This document shows, piece after piece, positions 1 through 8,705 of a stretch of 64,000 nucleotides of DNA. Position 1 is the first letter of the stretch. Each line of letters starts with the position of its first letter. The notes under the pieces are model-generated. The model was not told where the DNA came from and made no database searches. It saw only the letters and a list, made by a program, of their open reading frames with translations. The stretch is taken from positions 1 through 64,000 of the forward strand of contig CABUSV010000014.1 of NCBI GenBank assembly GCA_902494345.1, in the 5' to 3' direction. Position numbers and translations under genes: made by a program. This DNA is from an uncultured Collinsella sp. (GTDB taxonomy: Bacteria; Actinomycetota; Coriobacteriia; Coriobacteriales; Coriobacteriaceae).

Positions 1-42
1 AGTGTACGAGAGCGCGGGCGGCCTAGTTTTCAGCTTTAGTTA

Positions 43-70
43 AATGCCCGGGCTCCGAACCCCGGGCATT
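43..70. terminator. Perfect 10-bp hairpin, possible terminator
   Basis: The arms at 43-52 and 61-70 are perfectly complementary with an 8-nt loop, and are followed on the plus strand by CTTATTT. It could end a transcript entering from the left or close the pilus transcript. The direction cannot be decided from this window. Confidence 0.4.
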
Positions 71-216
71 CTTATTTGCGCTTGTTGCGGCGCAAATGCC
101 TTCTACCGTCCGCACCGCGTGTGCGCCTACGGACCTTAAACCGAACCTCATACGAGTCAAGAAACGCGATGACGAACGTACCCGCATCGGACGATGGAGG
201 CTGTCTGCGTTGTCCC

Positions 217-254
217 AAAAAGAACGGGGCAGGCTCCAGCGCGGAGTCTGCCCC
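217..254 (-). terminator. Rho-independent terminator of the pilus operon
   Basis: Arms 226-237 and 243-254 pair over 12 bp with one G-U and a 5-nt loop. Read on the minus strand the stem is followed by GTTCTTTTTG, a T-rich tail. It lies about 100 nt past the major pilin stop, so it most likely ends the pilin transcript. Confidence 0.7.
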
Positions 255-355
255 GAAAAGAGAATGGCAAAGCAAGAACGTGGATGGACGAGAAAAGTGT
301 CCGCAAGTCTCATGGCCATCACATCCCACCTGCCAAAGGGATGGGTGAGCGAGCG

Positions 356-2146
356 TTACTCCTGCTCGGACTCCTCAGCCTGCTTACGGCTGCGGATGAG
401 GTGCGCCACGCCGATGCACAGCACCGCGCCACCAGCGATCCAGGTGAAGGTCACGCCGTTGAGACCGGTGAGCGGGAGGTTGGAGCCCTTCTGGTCGACA
501 ATGATGAAGCTGAGCTTGCCGGTAGATGCGGTAGCCTTGTTGTCCTTGACCACGCCATCTGCTGCCTTGATTGCAGAATCAACGCTGGGGATAACCTCGT
601 CGCCGGTCTGATTGAGCTCGCGCTTGATGGTGAAGGTCACACCATTTGCTGCGGAGTTATTGTAGCCAGGCGCCGGGGTGACCTCTTTCAGGATGTAGGT
701 GCCTTCATCGAGACCGACAACGTTAATCTTGCCTTTTGCGTCGGTCCTCAGCTTGGCCTGCTCACTATTGGTCGTCTTGGTGCCGTTTGCCTTGATAAAG
801 TTCGTATCACCCTGCTCCTGAAGCGTGAACTCAACGCCTTCGAGCCCCTTATTTTCATTATCGGAACCCACCTTGGTGACATCGATGCCATAGGTGTAGT
901 CATAGGCAGGGTGAATTACCGTATTGCCCTCGCCTGTATCGTTCGGGTTGTTAGAATAGGTAAGCTTAACCGTATTCTCCTGAGCCTTGCCGATAAGATC
1001 CTTGAACTTTTCCTTAATGACATTATTGCTGTCGAAAATCTTGGAGGAGTCGAGCTTGGCTTGATACTCGACGGTCACCCTCGAGCTAGCGTTGACGGCA
1101 ATGGGGTTATCGTCAACGTCAACACAATTCCTCAGGTTCTTGAAGTTAACGGTAAGTTCGTTATCATCCGAGAGATTTGTGGTGTAGCCCCGCACGGCAT
1201 CATTCTTTACGGTCTGGTTACCGATCATAACCGTGACATCCGGAACATTATTCTCGCTGCCATCGACGAACTTGGGCGTCATGGAATTGGGCAGTTTGTC
1301 CGTGAAGACGTATTTATAGTCGCTATAGGTGTCGATATTACTCGCAACCGTACCGACGAGTTTGTAATCGACCCAATCGTCCATAGCAGAGTCAGCGGCC
1401 TTATTGGGTTTGGTAAGAATGTCTCCGTTCTCCACTGTCACCCAATTTTTGTCCTTGTCATCCATAACAGCCTTGTTGACGGTAGGAATGCTGGTCTTCT
1501 CGGTAACCGCCACATCGCCGGCGCCCACAACGGCATAAATCGGAGAAGTGGCAGTATTCTTGTTGTCAGCTTCCGACCCATCCGGAGCTAAAGTGTCCTT
1601 GTCAGTCAGGAACAGGTAATAACCAGATTTGTCGAAAGAAACCTTGTTGCCCGCCGCAAACGAAGCCTCCGTAGCGCCCGTCGGGATGGTCGGAGCGACA
1701 ACATTCGCAACCAGTCCAGCAAGCGTATTGAGCAAATCGGTGTCTTTGAGAACCGTCGTGTTTGTGGTCCCGATAATGTTGGCAGTCAGCCAATTGGCAA
1801 CATCCTGCGGGCTGGCATCGGTTTTCAGAGCGCCTTCCTTATATTTGTTGATAGCCTCGATGATGGCATTTTGCGTCGTGTCCTCAACGCCAGTTGCCCA
1901 CTTAACATTCGAAACGACCTTGTCAGTCTTGCCGTCCTCATCCACGACATCGGCCTCGAAAATCTGGTAGGCCTTGTACTTCACGCTGCCATTGTCTTCG
2001 TTCTTATTGATCTTAATGCTATTGGTCGAAGCAGTCGCACCATCAGCAAACGCCATGGTCACCGGGGCCATGACTCCGCCGAAGCTCAACGCTGCTGTGA
2101 GGCCGGCGGTTACTGCCAGGCGTGCGATGTTCTTGCTCATGCTCAT
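356..2146 (-). CDS. Major pilin, isopeptide-forming fimbrial backbone protein (SpaA type)
   Basis: This is a 596-residue cell-wall anchored pilin, probably the shaft subunit polymerised by a class C sortase. Residues 1-35 form a signal peptide. They are followed by an N-terminal pilin domain, an isopeptide-forming D2-type domain after a VNKAV segment (about residue 224), whose lysine may be the one joined to the next subunit, and a SpaA/prealbumin-like domain at roughly 420-545 ending in a Y-I-L-K-E-V-T-P motif. The sorting signal LPLTG lies near residue 557, followed by a hydrophobic segment and a charged tail. The ATG at 2146 is chosen because GAGGA lies 7 nt upstream and it opens the signal peptide; the open frame extends further upstream without support. 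It is the last gene of a minus-strand pilus operon. Its GC content looks lower than that of the preceding pilin gene. The pilin call is secure; the shaft role is inferred from SpaA-type architecture. Confidence 0.88.
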   Translation of the reverse strand: MSMSKNIARLAVTAGLTAALSFGGVMAPVTMAFADGATASTNSIKINKNEDNGSVKYKAYQIFEADVVDEDGKTDKVVSNVKWATGVEDTTQNAIIEAINKYKEGALKTDASPQDVANWLTANIIGTTNTTVLKDTDLLNTLAGLVANVVAPTIPTGATEASFAAGNKVSFDKSGYYLFLTDKDTLAPDGSEADNKNTATSPIYAVVGAGDVAVTEKTSIPTVNKAVMDDKDKNWVTVENGDILTKPNKAADSAMDDWVDYKLVGTVASNIDTYSDYKYVFTDKLPNSMTPKFVDGSENNVPDVTVMIGNQTVKNDAVRGYTTNLSDDNELTVNFKNLRNCVDVDDNPIAVNASSRVTVEYQAKLDSSKIFDSNNVIKEKFKDLIGKAQENTVKLTYSNNPNDTGEGNTVIHPAYDYTYGIDVTKVGSDNENKGLEGVEFTLQEQGDTNFIKANGTKTTNSEQAKLRTDAKGKINVVGLDEGTYILKEVTPAPGYNNSAANGVTFTIKRELNQTGDEVIPSVDSAIKAADGVVKDNKATASTGKLSFIIVDQKGSNLPLTGLNGVTFTWIAGGAVLCIGVAHLIRSRKQAEESEQE

Positions 2147-2228
2147 CTTCTTTTCCTCTGCTTTCTGCTCGAATTCCATTTGATCTAAATCTGTCTGTCT
2201 GTGTCTTAGCATCTACTTCGCTACGTCT

Positions 2229-2248
2229 CGCCCCGCTCTCTGTGGGGC
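2229..2248 (-). other. Intercistronic hairpin between the two pilin genes
   Basis: GCCCC and GGGGC arms flank a 9-nt loop in the 108-nt gap between the minor and major pilin genes. There is no T-tract. It may be an mRNA processing or stability element that sets subunit ratios, which is an inference. Confidence 0.3.
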
Positions 2249-2254
2249 TGCCAG

Positions 2255-3916
2255 CTACTCTTTATGGCTGCCACCTCCCCGCTTGACCAGGAGCGCGACC
2301 ACGATGAGCGCGGCTCCGACGACCGCTGCGGCGGCCGCGGCGTACATTGCCATATCGCCAGTCGAGGGCATAAAGCCTCCGGTGGTAATGCTAGGGGGTG
2401 TGCCGGTGGGCGTGTTGATGAGCGACGCCTCCAGGCTGCCCGTCGACCCGTCCGCGCTGTCGGCGCGCAGGGGCGACTCGGCCGTGATGGTGAGCTTGGG
2501 CTTGGCGGCGGCCACCTGGTCGACGTCCAGGCCCTCGGCCTTGACCGTCACGGAGCGCGTGCCCTCAAAGGCGGTGTAGCCCTTGGGCGCCTTGAGCTCG
2601 CGGACCTCCAGCTTGCCCGAGTCAACGCCCGAGACGGTCACGCGGCCGTCCTCGCCCGTGGTGACGGTGACCTTGCCCTCTGCATCCCACGTGCCGTCGG
2701 CCGCTAGCGTGCGATCGCGATCGTCGGCGATGCTCAGGACCGCCCCGGCAAGCGGCTTGTCGCCGTCGCTGCCGCGCTTGGTGAGCGCGAGATCCCAGGT
2801 GTAGGCGCACGCATCGTCGCTCGGCGTGCGGGTGAATCCGGCGTCGCCGGACTGGTCGGCAAAGGGAGAGCGCGGGTAGCGCAGGTAGACCTCGTTGGGG
2901 TTGCCCTTCGCGATGCCGTGGTTGCACGCGCCGTTGAGCGGCGCATTGTACACGGCGACCACGCGAGCGCCCGCGGTGAAGGCGTCGGCCCCGCCGAGCG
3001 CGGCAATCAGGTCGCCGGTGCGCACGGTGAAGGCATTGTCCTCGATCGAGCCCTTGCACTGTGAAGTAATGTCTGTCCACCCTTTAGCCGGCGTCGAGTT
3101 GGCGTTACCGCCCTCACATGCGACGGCGTCGAAGCCGCCGTCCGCGCCCGCCGCCACGTACACGCGCATGCTCGCGGCGACCTTGGAGGGGTCGAGCCCC
3201 GCGCTCATGGTGTCGACGAACTGCACCGCATAGGTGTCGTAGGCCGTGAGGCCCGCCGGGACCGTGGCAGAGAGGCGCCAGTACAGGTCGTCGGCGACCG
3301 TGGCGTCGGCGGCCTTCTGCCAGACGGCGGCGCCGTCCTCCAGCACATGTTTGGCGACCTTGGGAGTCGCCGCCTTGGGCTTGACGGTGACGGCGCTGCC
3401 GCCCACCAGGGCCGCGATCGGCGCGGTGCCGGCCTCGCCCTGGGCGATGGCGTCGTCGTCGGCGACGATGAGCCAGTAGCCGCAGGGCAGCTCGGCCGCC
3501 GTGCCCGCGTTGAGGGCCACGGACACGGCGCCAGAGCTCTGAAGGGAACGAGCGAGCTGTGCGCTCAGCGCGCTCGTAAGGTGGGAATCGGTGTTGAGCC
3601 ACTCGGCAGCTTCCTGCGCGGTGGTCTGGGATTTGGGCATGCCGGCGCTATGCAGCACAGGCAGCGCGGCGTCGCGCACGGCGTCGCTTGCCCAGGCGAG
3701 ATCGGTGGCGGTCTTGGCGTCGCTGTCGCCGTCGACGACGTTGGCGCTAAAGATCTGGTAGGCGTCGTAGCTGCGCGCCACGGTGCCGCTCACCGTGATG
3801 GAACCGGTCGAGGTCGGCGCGGCCTGCGCGGATGCGGGGAACACAACCGCGCAGGTGCCGATCAGGAGGGCAAGCAGCGCAAACAAGATCGGGAAGGAGC
3901 AAACTTTCTTATTCAC
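2255..3916 (-). CDS. Minor pilin with isopeptide and SpaA-like domains, MPSTG sorting signal
   Basis: This 553-residue exported pilin has a signal peptide ending near A-Q-A-A-P, a D2-type isopeptide domain following PKVAKHV, and a SpaA-like domain (WDLALTKRG through ELKAPKGY). The sorting signal is MPSTG, not LPXTG, at about residue 516, then an Ala/Val-rich membrane segment and KRGGGSHKE. The start is the GTG at 3916, because GGGAGGTGA lies 5 nt upstream; it overlaps the adhesin stop by 8 nt, which indicates translational coupling. The gene is visibly richer in GC than both neighbours in the same operon, which suggests a separate origin. A base or ancillary subunit is the likely role; the exact position in the pilus cannot be read from sequence. 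Confidence 0.85.
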   Translation of the reverse strand: MNKKVCSFPILFALLALLIGTCAVVFPASAQAAPTSTGSITVSGTVARSYDAYQIFSANVVDGDSDAKTATDLAWASDAVRDAALPVLHSAGMPKSQTTAQEAAEWLNTDSHLTSALSAQLARSLQSSGAVSVALNAGTAAELPCGYWLIVADDDAIAQGEAGTAPIAALVGGSAVTVKPKAATPKVAKHVLEDGAAVWQKAADATVADDLYWRLSATVPAGLTAYDTYAVQFVDTMSAGLDPSKVAASMRVYVAAGADGGFDAVACEGGNANSTPAKGWTDITSQCKGSIEDNAFTVRTGDLIAALGGADAFTAGARVVAVYNAPLNGACNHGIAKGNPNEVYLRYPRSPFADQSGDAGFTRTPSDDACAYTWDLALTKRGSDGDKPLAGAVLSIADDRDRTLAADGTWDAEGKVTVTTGEDGRVTVSGVDSGKLEVRELKAPKGYTAFEGTRSVTVKAEGLDVDQVAAAKPKLTITAESPLRADSADGSTGSLEASLINTPTGTPPSITTGGFMPSTGDMAMYAAAAAAVVGAALIVVALLVKRGGGSHKE

Positions 3917-6900
3917 GACGCTCACCTCCCTTCGCATTCGCCTTGCGACGAATGTGCATCCAGGCCGCAGCAGCGCAAAGCACCGCCGCGCCGGCAAGGT
4001 ACGTCAGAGAGACGCCCGACATACCAGAAAGGGGCAAAGAGGTGGAGTAGGTGTTGGTGAAGGTGGAGGCGGGAATGGCGTCGGGCGCGGCGGCGGAGGG
4101 TTGAACCACGACGCCCTGCCCGTTCTCACCCAGGGCGTTGCCCATGTCGTCCTTCATCTGCGTGACCGTAGTGGAAGTGGTGAGGCCGGAGTACTTGCCG
4201 GTCTTCTCGTCCAAGACGGCTTTCACGGTGACGGCCACTTGGTACTCGGCCTTGGAGTAGCGGAGCTTGTCGATGGCATCGGCGTCGGGCGCGACCTCCT
4301 TCACCGTGTAGGTGTAAGTCTTGGCGCCCGTCGGGTTCGAAGCGTCGTTCGTGGCGAGGTACTCTTTGGAGAACGAGATTTCGCCAAAAGATGCCTCGAT
4401 GTCGTTGACCTTGGTGGAGTCTGCGGGAGCGACGGAAATAGTCTTCGAGTCAGGCATAGGAGCGCTATCCTTATTTGGCCCCGTAGCCTCGATGCTGAAG
4501 TCGAACGCAACGTATTTACCGCTGGAATCCTTCGGCCAGTCCGTATTACGGACGGATTTAATCACCGGGATTTTCACGGACGTAACGGAGCACGAGTCGG
4601 AGATGTACGTAATGCCATCAACGATGTTCGGCCGCTCGTTCTCGATCCACGTAATGGAGCCGCTTGTGCTGTCCACCGTGAACTTGTAGGTGTTCTTGTT
4701 CAGTTCGTAGCCAAACGGAGCCTGGGTCTCCGTGAGCGTGTACGTGCCCGGCAGCAAATCGGCCAATGTGAACTTGCCATCCTTGGCGTCGGTATCGGCC
4801 CAAGTGGTTTCGCTCGGAGTCGATTGGTCACTCACGGTCCAGGACTGCGCCTCAATCAAGCCATCGGCACCCAGTTTCGCAAGCTTCCACTCGGAACCAG
4901 CCAAAGGAGTGTGTTCTGCATCGTCCTTCTCCACCTTGGCCCAAGACACCGTACCGGTGATCTTGGTGTTGGCGATGGCACCCGTGGTGTTAGAAGGTGT
5001 GAACGGAACCTCGTTCCCGTTCTCATCCACGTAGCCCTGGACATAGTTCACCGACTCACCAGCATTGTTCATGGTTGCGTAGTAGATCTTGTCCGAAACC
5101 TGGTAACCCTCCGGCGCCGTCTCCTCTTTGATGTAATAGGTGAATGCCGGATTAGAATCCGAGATCTCCTTACTCGGATCGGCCTTCTGATTCAAATAGT
5201 TGAACTGAAGCTCGCCATCATCCGAAGAGTAATCATTGGCACCGCCATCCGTTACCGTAACGATGGGATTCGTTTCATTCTTGGCATCATCGACAGTGCC
5301 GTATATCGTCCACGAGGAACCAGAAAGCGGCGTCATGCCGTCCGCAGCGTCGACCTTGCTCCACGCAATGGCAGAGCCGTCCGGTGTATACGACCCGGAC
5401 CACGGGAAATTGTGACGCTCCTGGTCCATGTCGATAACGGAAGCCGAGTCACCCTCGAAGCTGAAATTCCACGCTTTCGTAGGGTTGTACATCTCAAAGT
5501 CGCCGCCCACGTACACACGGCCGTTAGTGGTCACGTGGTCCTCGAAGCTGCCGTCGGGAACAACGATGCTGCCCAACATGGCGGCTGCTGGGTCGTCGTC
5601 TGTCCACTTATCATCGGCACCTCCGAGGGCTTTATTGCCCTCAAGGGCCATACCACCGCGGATGGTGACCTGCTTGGCCGTAGTGAAGTTCCACAGGATG
5701 CTCTGGGCGGCAGTAGAGTACAGAGACTCGACGGCGCTACCTTCCTCGTACCCGCGGGAGATTTCCACATCATTCCACCAGAAGCGCCAGCCGGTGTTGA
5801 ACTCAACCGGAGCATCACCGATGATGTTGACGACCACGGAAGCGTCCTTGGGTATATTCTTGAAGCTGAAGTCCACGCCACGGTAGATATTGCCTTTATT
5901 GGAGTTGGTAAGATCCGACGCCTTCAGGTTGAAGACTTGTAGCGGAGAACCTTTGCCGTTCCCATCCGCATCCCCGTAAAACGTGATGAGCTTCTCGTTG
6001 TTGACAAGGGTCACCTCGCCGGAAACGTTGTTGCCGTTAACGTCGGTATAGTTCGTCTTGCGCGTAAAGGTCTTGCGATCGCCGTTGAACGTGAGTCCGT
6101 ACTGCTCCTTGTTGTTGTACTTTTTAATGGTGTAATTGGGATTCTCCTCGGCAACACTAACCGTGTAGCTCAATTTGGAATCAAGCTTTGCGAGAGGCGC
6201 GGAGATTTTCGCTTTTACTTCGGACTCCAGGTAATCGGTGTAATCCTTACCGTTGATCTTGAGGACGTTGGCTTTGTTGAACAGCGAACTTTGGTCCGCA
6301 TTATCCCCTTCATAGTATTTGCCCTGCTTCTTCACCACAGACTGGCGCTTGTTGTCAGCATTCCAATTGTTGCCAGGATTCCAATAGGTAATGGGACCGG
6401 CGATCTGCGCGGTGTAGTCATAGCCGGTATCCTCTTTCGACTTGCCGACCCAGGCACCCCTGGTCCAAGCACCAACCGTCGCAGTATCTGAGGTCTTTCC
6501 CAGACCGGTGTTCATGTTCTGAATCGAGCTGTTTATACCGGCGACCGCAAGCACTGTACTACGGTCGACAGGACGAAACTGAGAACCAAAACCAACGGTG
6601 CCGAAACGGAAGCCATCGCCGCTCCAACTCGCCTTGATAGGATTCATGGCAAGCTTGCCACGGACCACGGTAAGGCCCTCCGCCTCAGCGGCATATGAAC
6701 CGGTGGGAGCGTTACCCGCATCAAGATTTCTAGTTTCGCTCGGCTTACCACCGATATACATGTCGCGGTCGACGTAGGTGGCCACGCCGGGATCGGGGGG
6801 TAGAGACATCGATATTCGTACCGATGCCGATGGAAGTTGGCTTGTGAATGCCCGGAGTGAGGAGTCCAGCATCTTCCGCGCTTGCGGTGGAGACCGCGCT

Positions 6901-6969
6901 AAACGGCGACAACAGAGTGCTCACTACGAGAACAGTTGCCATAAAGCTACATGCGGCGAACTTCTTCAC
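3909..6969 (-). pseudogene. Large pilus-tip type adhesin, reading frame broken at a C6 tract
   Basis: The gene starts at GTG 6969 with a signal peptide (VKKFAACSF... to STASAED), then shifts frame in the run of six C at 6795-6800 (minus strand). Downstream the other frame runs uninterrupted to 3909. Removing one C would give a single protein of about 1,019 residues. After the shift come a region resembling the choice-of-anchor A domain (VDRDMYIGG, SILWNFTTAKQVTIRGG, GRVYVGGDFEMYN), two SpaA-like domains (VSWAKVEKDD and related), and a Spy0128/FctA-like pilin domain ending FTNTY. The last part is LPLSG, a membrane segment and a basic tail. The start overlaps the stop of the small upstream gene in a GTGA. 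The break may be real decay, phase variation, or a sequencing error; intact coding on both sides favours a recent or reversible change. Confidence 0.75.
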
Positions 6970-7154
6970 TTTGAGCACCCCATTACAGTTTCCTCGGTAG
7001 AAACTGTCTGGACGTCGTTGGCAATGGCCTGCGAGATCGGAGGCATGACGAGCGACAGCATCAGGCTCAAAACGGAGGCTCCGCACAAAACGCCTGCCAG
7101 TACACGACGCGTCGCTTTTTTACTCTGCTTAGATTTGTCTGAATTCGCTTTCAT
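6966..7154 (-). CDS. Small exported protein leading the pilus operon
   Basis: This is a 62-residue protein with a basic N-terminus (many Lys/Arg in residues 1-17), one hydrophobic segment (about 18-45, VLAGVLCGASVLSLMLSLVM) and a short polar tail ending ETVMGCSK. A strong GGGGAGGAG lies 8 nt before the ATG. Its stop overlaps the adhesin GTG start as GTGA, so the two are translationally coupled. I do not recognise a family. It may be a signal-peptide-bearing small protein or mainly a coupling leader for the adhesin. Confidence 0.65.
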   Translation of the reverse strand: MKANSDKSKQSKKATRRVLAGVLCGASVLSLMLSLVMPPISQAIANDVQTVSTEETVMGCSK

Positions 7155-7208
7155 CGATGTCTCCTCCCCAAGAGACCGCGATCTTGCTCTTTCACTATCA
7201 AACGTATC

Positions 7209-7229
7209 TGCGCAATCTGTAATTGCGCA
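7209..7229. promoter_or_regulatory. Perfect 8-bp inverted repeat in the pilus operon leader
   Basis: TGCGCAAT and ATTGCGCA are separated by CTGTA. The repeat lies just downstream of the candidate -10 and upstream of the ribosome binding site of the small leader gene. It could be an operator or a 5' UTR stem. Confidence 0.45.
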
Positions 7230-7243
7230 CGCTTATAGTTCAT

Positions 7244-7273
7244 ATTGTAACGATTGTTTGAACATCTAAGCAA
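7244..7273 (-). promoter_or_regulatory. Candidate promoter of the pilus operon
   Basis: On the minus strand TTGCTT (7273-7268) and TACAAT (7249-7244) are 18 nt apart, about 90 nt upstream of the first gene of the operon. The surrounding region is strongly AT-rich compared with the rest of the window. Confidence 0.4.
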
Positions 7274-7612
7274 AAATACCGATAGTTTTGTAGCGAATTC
7301 TCAATTCTCTTGACATTTGCTCGGATTTGCCTTCGTTTATTCGCTATCTAATTTTTGTTTCTGCTGGTAATTTAGTTGCCTAATATTTTTTAATGGCATT
7401 AGATTTATTTGCACAACATTTTGCTCAAGAGCAAACATCCTGTGAACGGTCGAAAAATCGACCGTGAACGGTAGGTCATCAACCGGGAGGAATAGACTAC
7501 CAAATTGATGGGAATATCTTTAACCCATCGGTAGTTAGAAGCGTAATATTCAGACAACCATATCTGAATTTGCGCGCAGTTTTTAGGTATCAATTCACCC
7601 AAATCGCCTGAG
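7274..7612. other. AT-rich non-coding region upstream of the pilus operon
   Basis: No gene is supported; a 70-codon open frame on the minus strand (7405-7617) has no homology-like features or good ribosome binding site. The region contains an 8-bp inverted repeat (7446-7453 with 7458-7465, loop AAAA) flanked by two copies of GTGAACGGT. This arrangement resembles a regulator binding site. Confidence 0.5.
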
Positions 7613-7647
7613 ACCACCGCAAAGGAGCCTGTCCCCTTTGCGGTGGT
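7613..7647 (-). terminator. 13-bp hairpin after the HAD phosphatase gene (CCACC...AAAGG family)
   Basis: Arms 7613-7625 and 7635-7647 are perfectly complementary. The element begins 12 nt past the stop at 7660. It belongs to a repeat family with copies at 8576-8608, 10161-10193 and a decayed one near 19821-19852. The T-tail is weak. Confidence 0.55.
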
Positions 7648-7659
7648 TCTCCCCCGGCG

Positions 7660-8481
7660 CTACAGCAGATGCTCCTCGATAAAGATCGCGATACCGTCTT
7701 TGTCGTTGCTGGCGGTTACGAAGTCGGCGGCGGAGCGGGTGGCATCGCTGCCATTTGCCATGGCCACACCCACGCCGGCGTCAGCCACCATACAGGTGTC
7801 GTTATCGGCATCGCCAAACACGCAGATGTCCTGGAGCTCCATGTCGTTGAGCTCCGCCACGCGCACAAGGCCGCGCGTCTTGGACACGCGCGGATCCATG
7901 AACTCGTAGAGCCGCTGCGTGGTTTGCAGAGCCGCCGCCTTGACGGTGTCGTCGGCAAACGTCGATGCTCGCTCAATCACCCGCGGCATTACCTCGGGCG
8001 CCATGGTAAACATCACCTTGGGCTGCGGCTCGCGCAAAAACTCGGCAAAGTCGACCACCTGGTAGGGCACACCATCGACGCGCGACAGGTGCTCGACACA
8101 CGCGTTGCTCTCGGGCACGTAGAACACGCCGTCTCGGGGGCAGACGGGTGTTGCCGGAAGGTCCGCCATGTGCCTGCAGATGCGTGCGATGGTCTCGCCC
8201 GGCAGCGGATAGCTCAGCTCGTTGATGTCGTGCGCGCGGTCGATGACCTCGGCGCCACCGCAGCCCACCATCACGTCTACCAGGCCTTCGATGCCCCAGA
8301 GCTCATACATGGCCTCGGTCGCGTGGGCATCGCGCCCGGTGCACAGGCCAAAGAGCACGCCGCGCTCGCGCAGGGCGCGGATCGCCGCCACGGTGCGCGG
8401 GGACACCGTGTGCTGGCTCGTGAGCAGCGTGCCGTCGATATCGCAGAACACGGCTTTGATGTGGCTGAAGGTGGTGTCCAT
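7660..8481 (-). CDS. Cof-type HAD superfamily phosphatase
   Basis: This is a 273-residue cytosolic hydrolase of the HAD IIB (Cof/YbiV) group, acting on small phosphorylated metabolites, commonly sugar phosphates or nucleotide cofactors. Motif I is FCDIDGTLL near the N-terminus, followed by the SPRTVAAIRAL cap-linker helix. Motif IV is VFGDADNDTCMV and the C-terminus ends in a family-typical DGIAIFIEEHLL. The start at 8481 is used because AAAGG lies 5 nt upstream and the upstream frame (to 8640) runs through a terminator hairpin. It appears to be monocistronic, bounded by hairpins on both sides. The substrate cannot be predicted. Confidence 0.9.
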   Translation of the reverse strand: MDTTFSHIKAVFCDIDGTLLTSQHTVSPRTVAAIRALRERGVLFGLCTGRDAHATEAMYELWGIEGLVDVMVGCGGAEVIDRAHDINELSYPLPGETIARICRHMADLPATPVCPRDGVFYVPESNACVEHLSRVDGVPYQVVDFAEFLREPQPKVMFTMAPEVMPRVIERASTFADDTVKAAALQTTQRLYEFMDPRVSKTRGLVRVAELNDMELQDICVFGDADNDTCMVADAGVGVAMANGSDATRSAADFVTASNDKDGIAIFIEEHLL

Positions 8482-8575
8482 GGGGGCCTTTCTGGGTTGT
8501 GCGGCGGTGTAGGGTGTATTCGTGAACGGCGTACATGGTATACCAAGGCGCGGGCGCGGCCTGTCAAAGCAAAAA

Positions 8576-8608
8576 CCACCACAAAGGGGCCAGGCACCTT
8601 TGTGGTGG
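8576..8608 (-). terminator. 12-bp hairpin with T-tract (CCACC...AAAGG family)
   Basis: Arms 8576-8587 and 8597-8608 are perfect, and the minus strand continues with TTTTTGCTTT. It lies between the MFS stop and the HAD start and would end the MFS transcript. The hairpin, loop included, is the exact reverse complement of the copy at 10161-10193, although both have the same CAAAGCAAAAA flank. Confidence 0.7.
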
Positions 8609-8640
8609 CCAGACTCGCAGGATGGCATGGCCCGGGGCAC

Positions 8641-8705
8641 AAACCATCACAACATTCGACGTTTTTCGGCAAAATCGCGATTTTCGCTGAATGTTGTGAT
8701 GGTTT
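8641..8705. repeat. 65-bp palindromic repeat, copy 1 (ACCATCACAACATTC family)
   Basis: Seventeen-bp perfect arms (8641-8657, 8689-8705) surround a 31-nt centre that contains the palindrome AAAATCGCGATTTT. It abuts the MFS stop codon. Compared with copies at 12749-12809 and 13990-14054 the centre is in the opposite orientation. Confidence 0.75.

Larger units (their letters stand above)
1..355. other. Intergenic region downstream of the pilus operon
   Basis: I see no convincing gene here. The short open frames on both strands lack ribosome binding sites and recognisable sequence. The region holds a perfect 10-bp inverted repeat (43-52 with 61-70, 8-nt loop) and the operon terminator described separately. 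A class C sortase is normally encoded next to pilin genes; none is present in this stretch, so it would have to lie beyond the window edge or elsewhere. Confidence 0.6.

Noticed and set aside
7405..7617. A 70-codon minus-strand frame in the AT-rich region above the pilus operon
   Set aside because: There is no good ribosome binding site, no known features, and it overlaps the HAD terminator hairpin.
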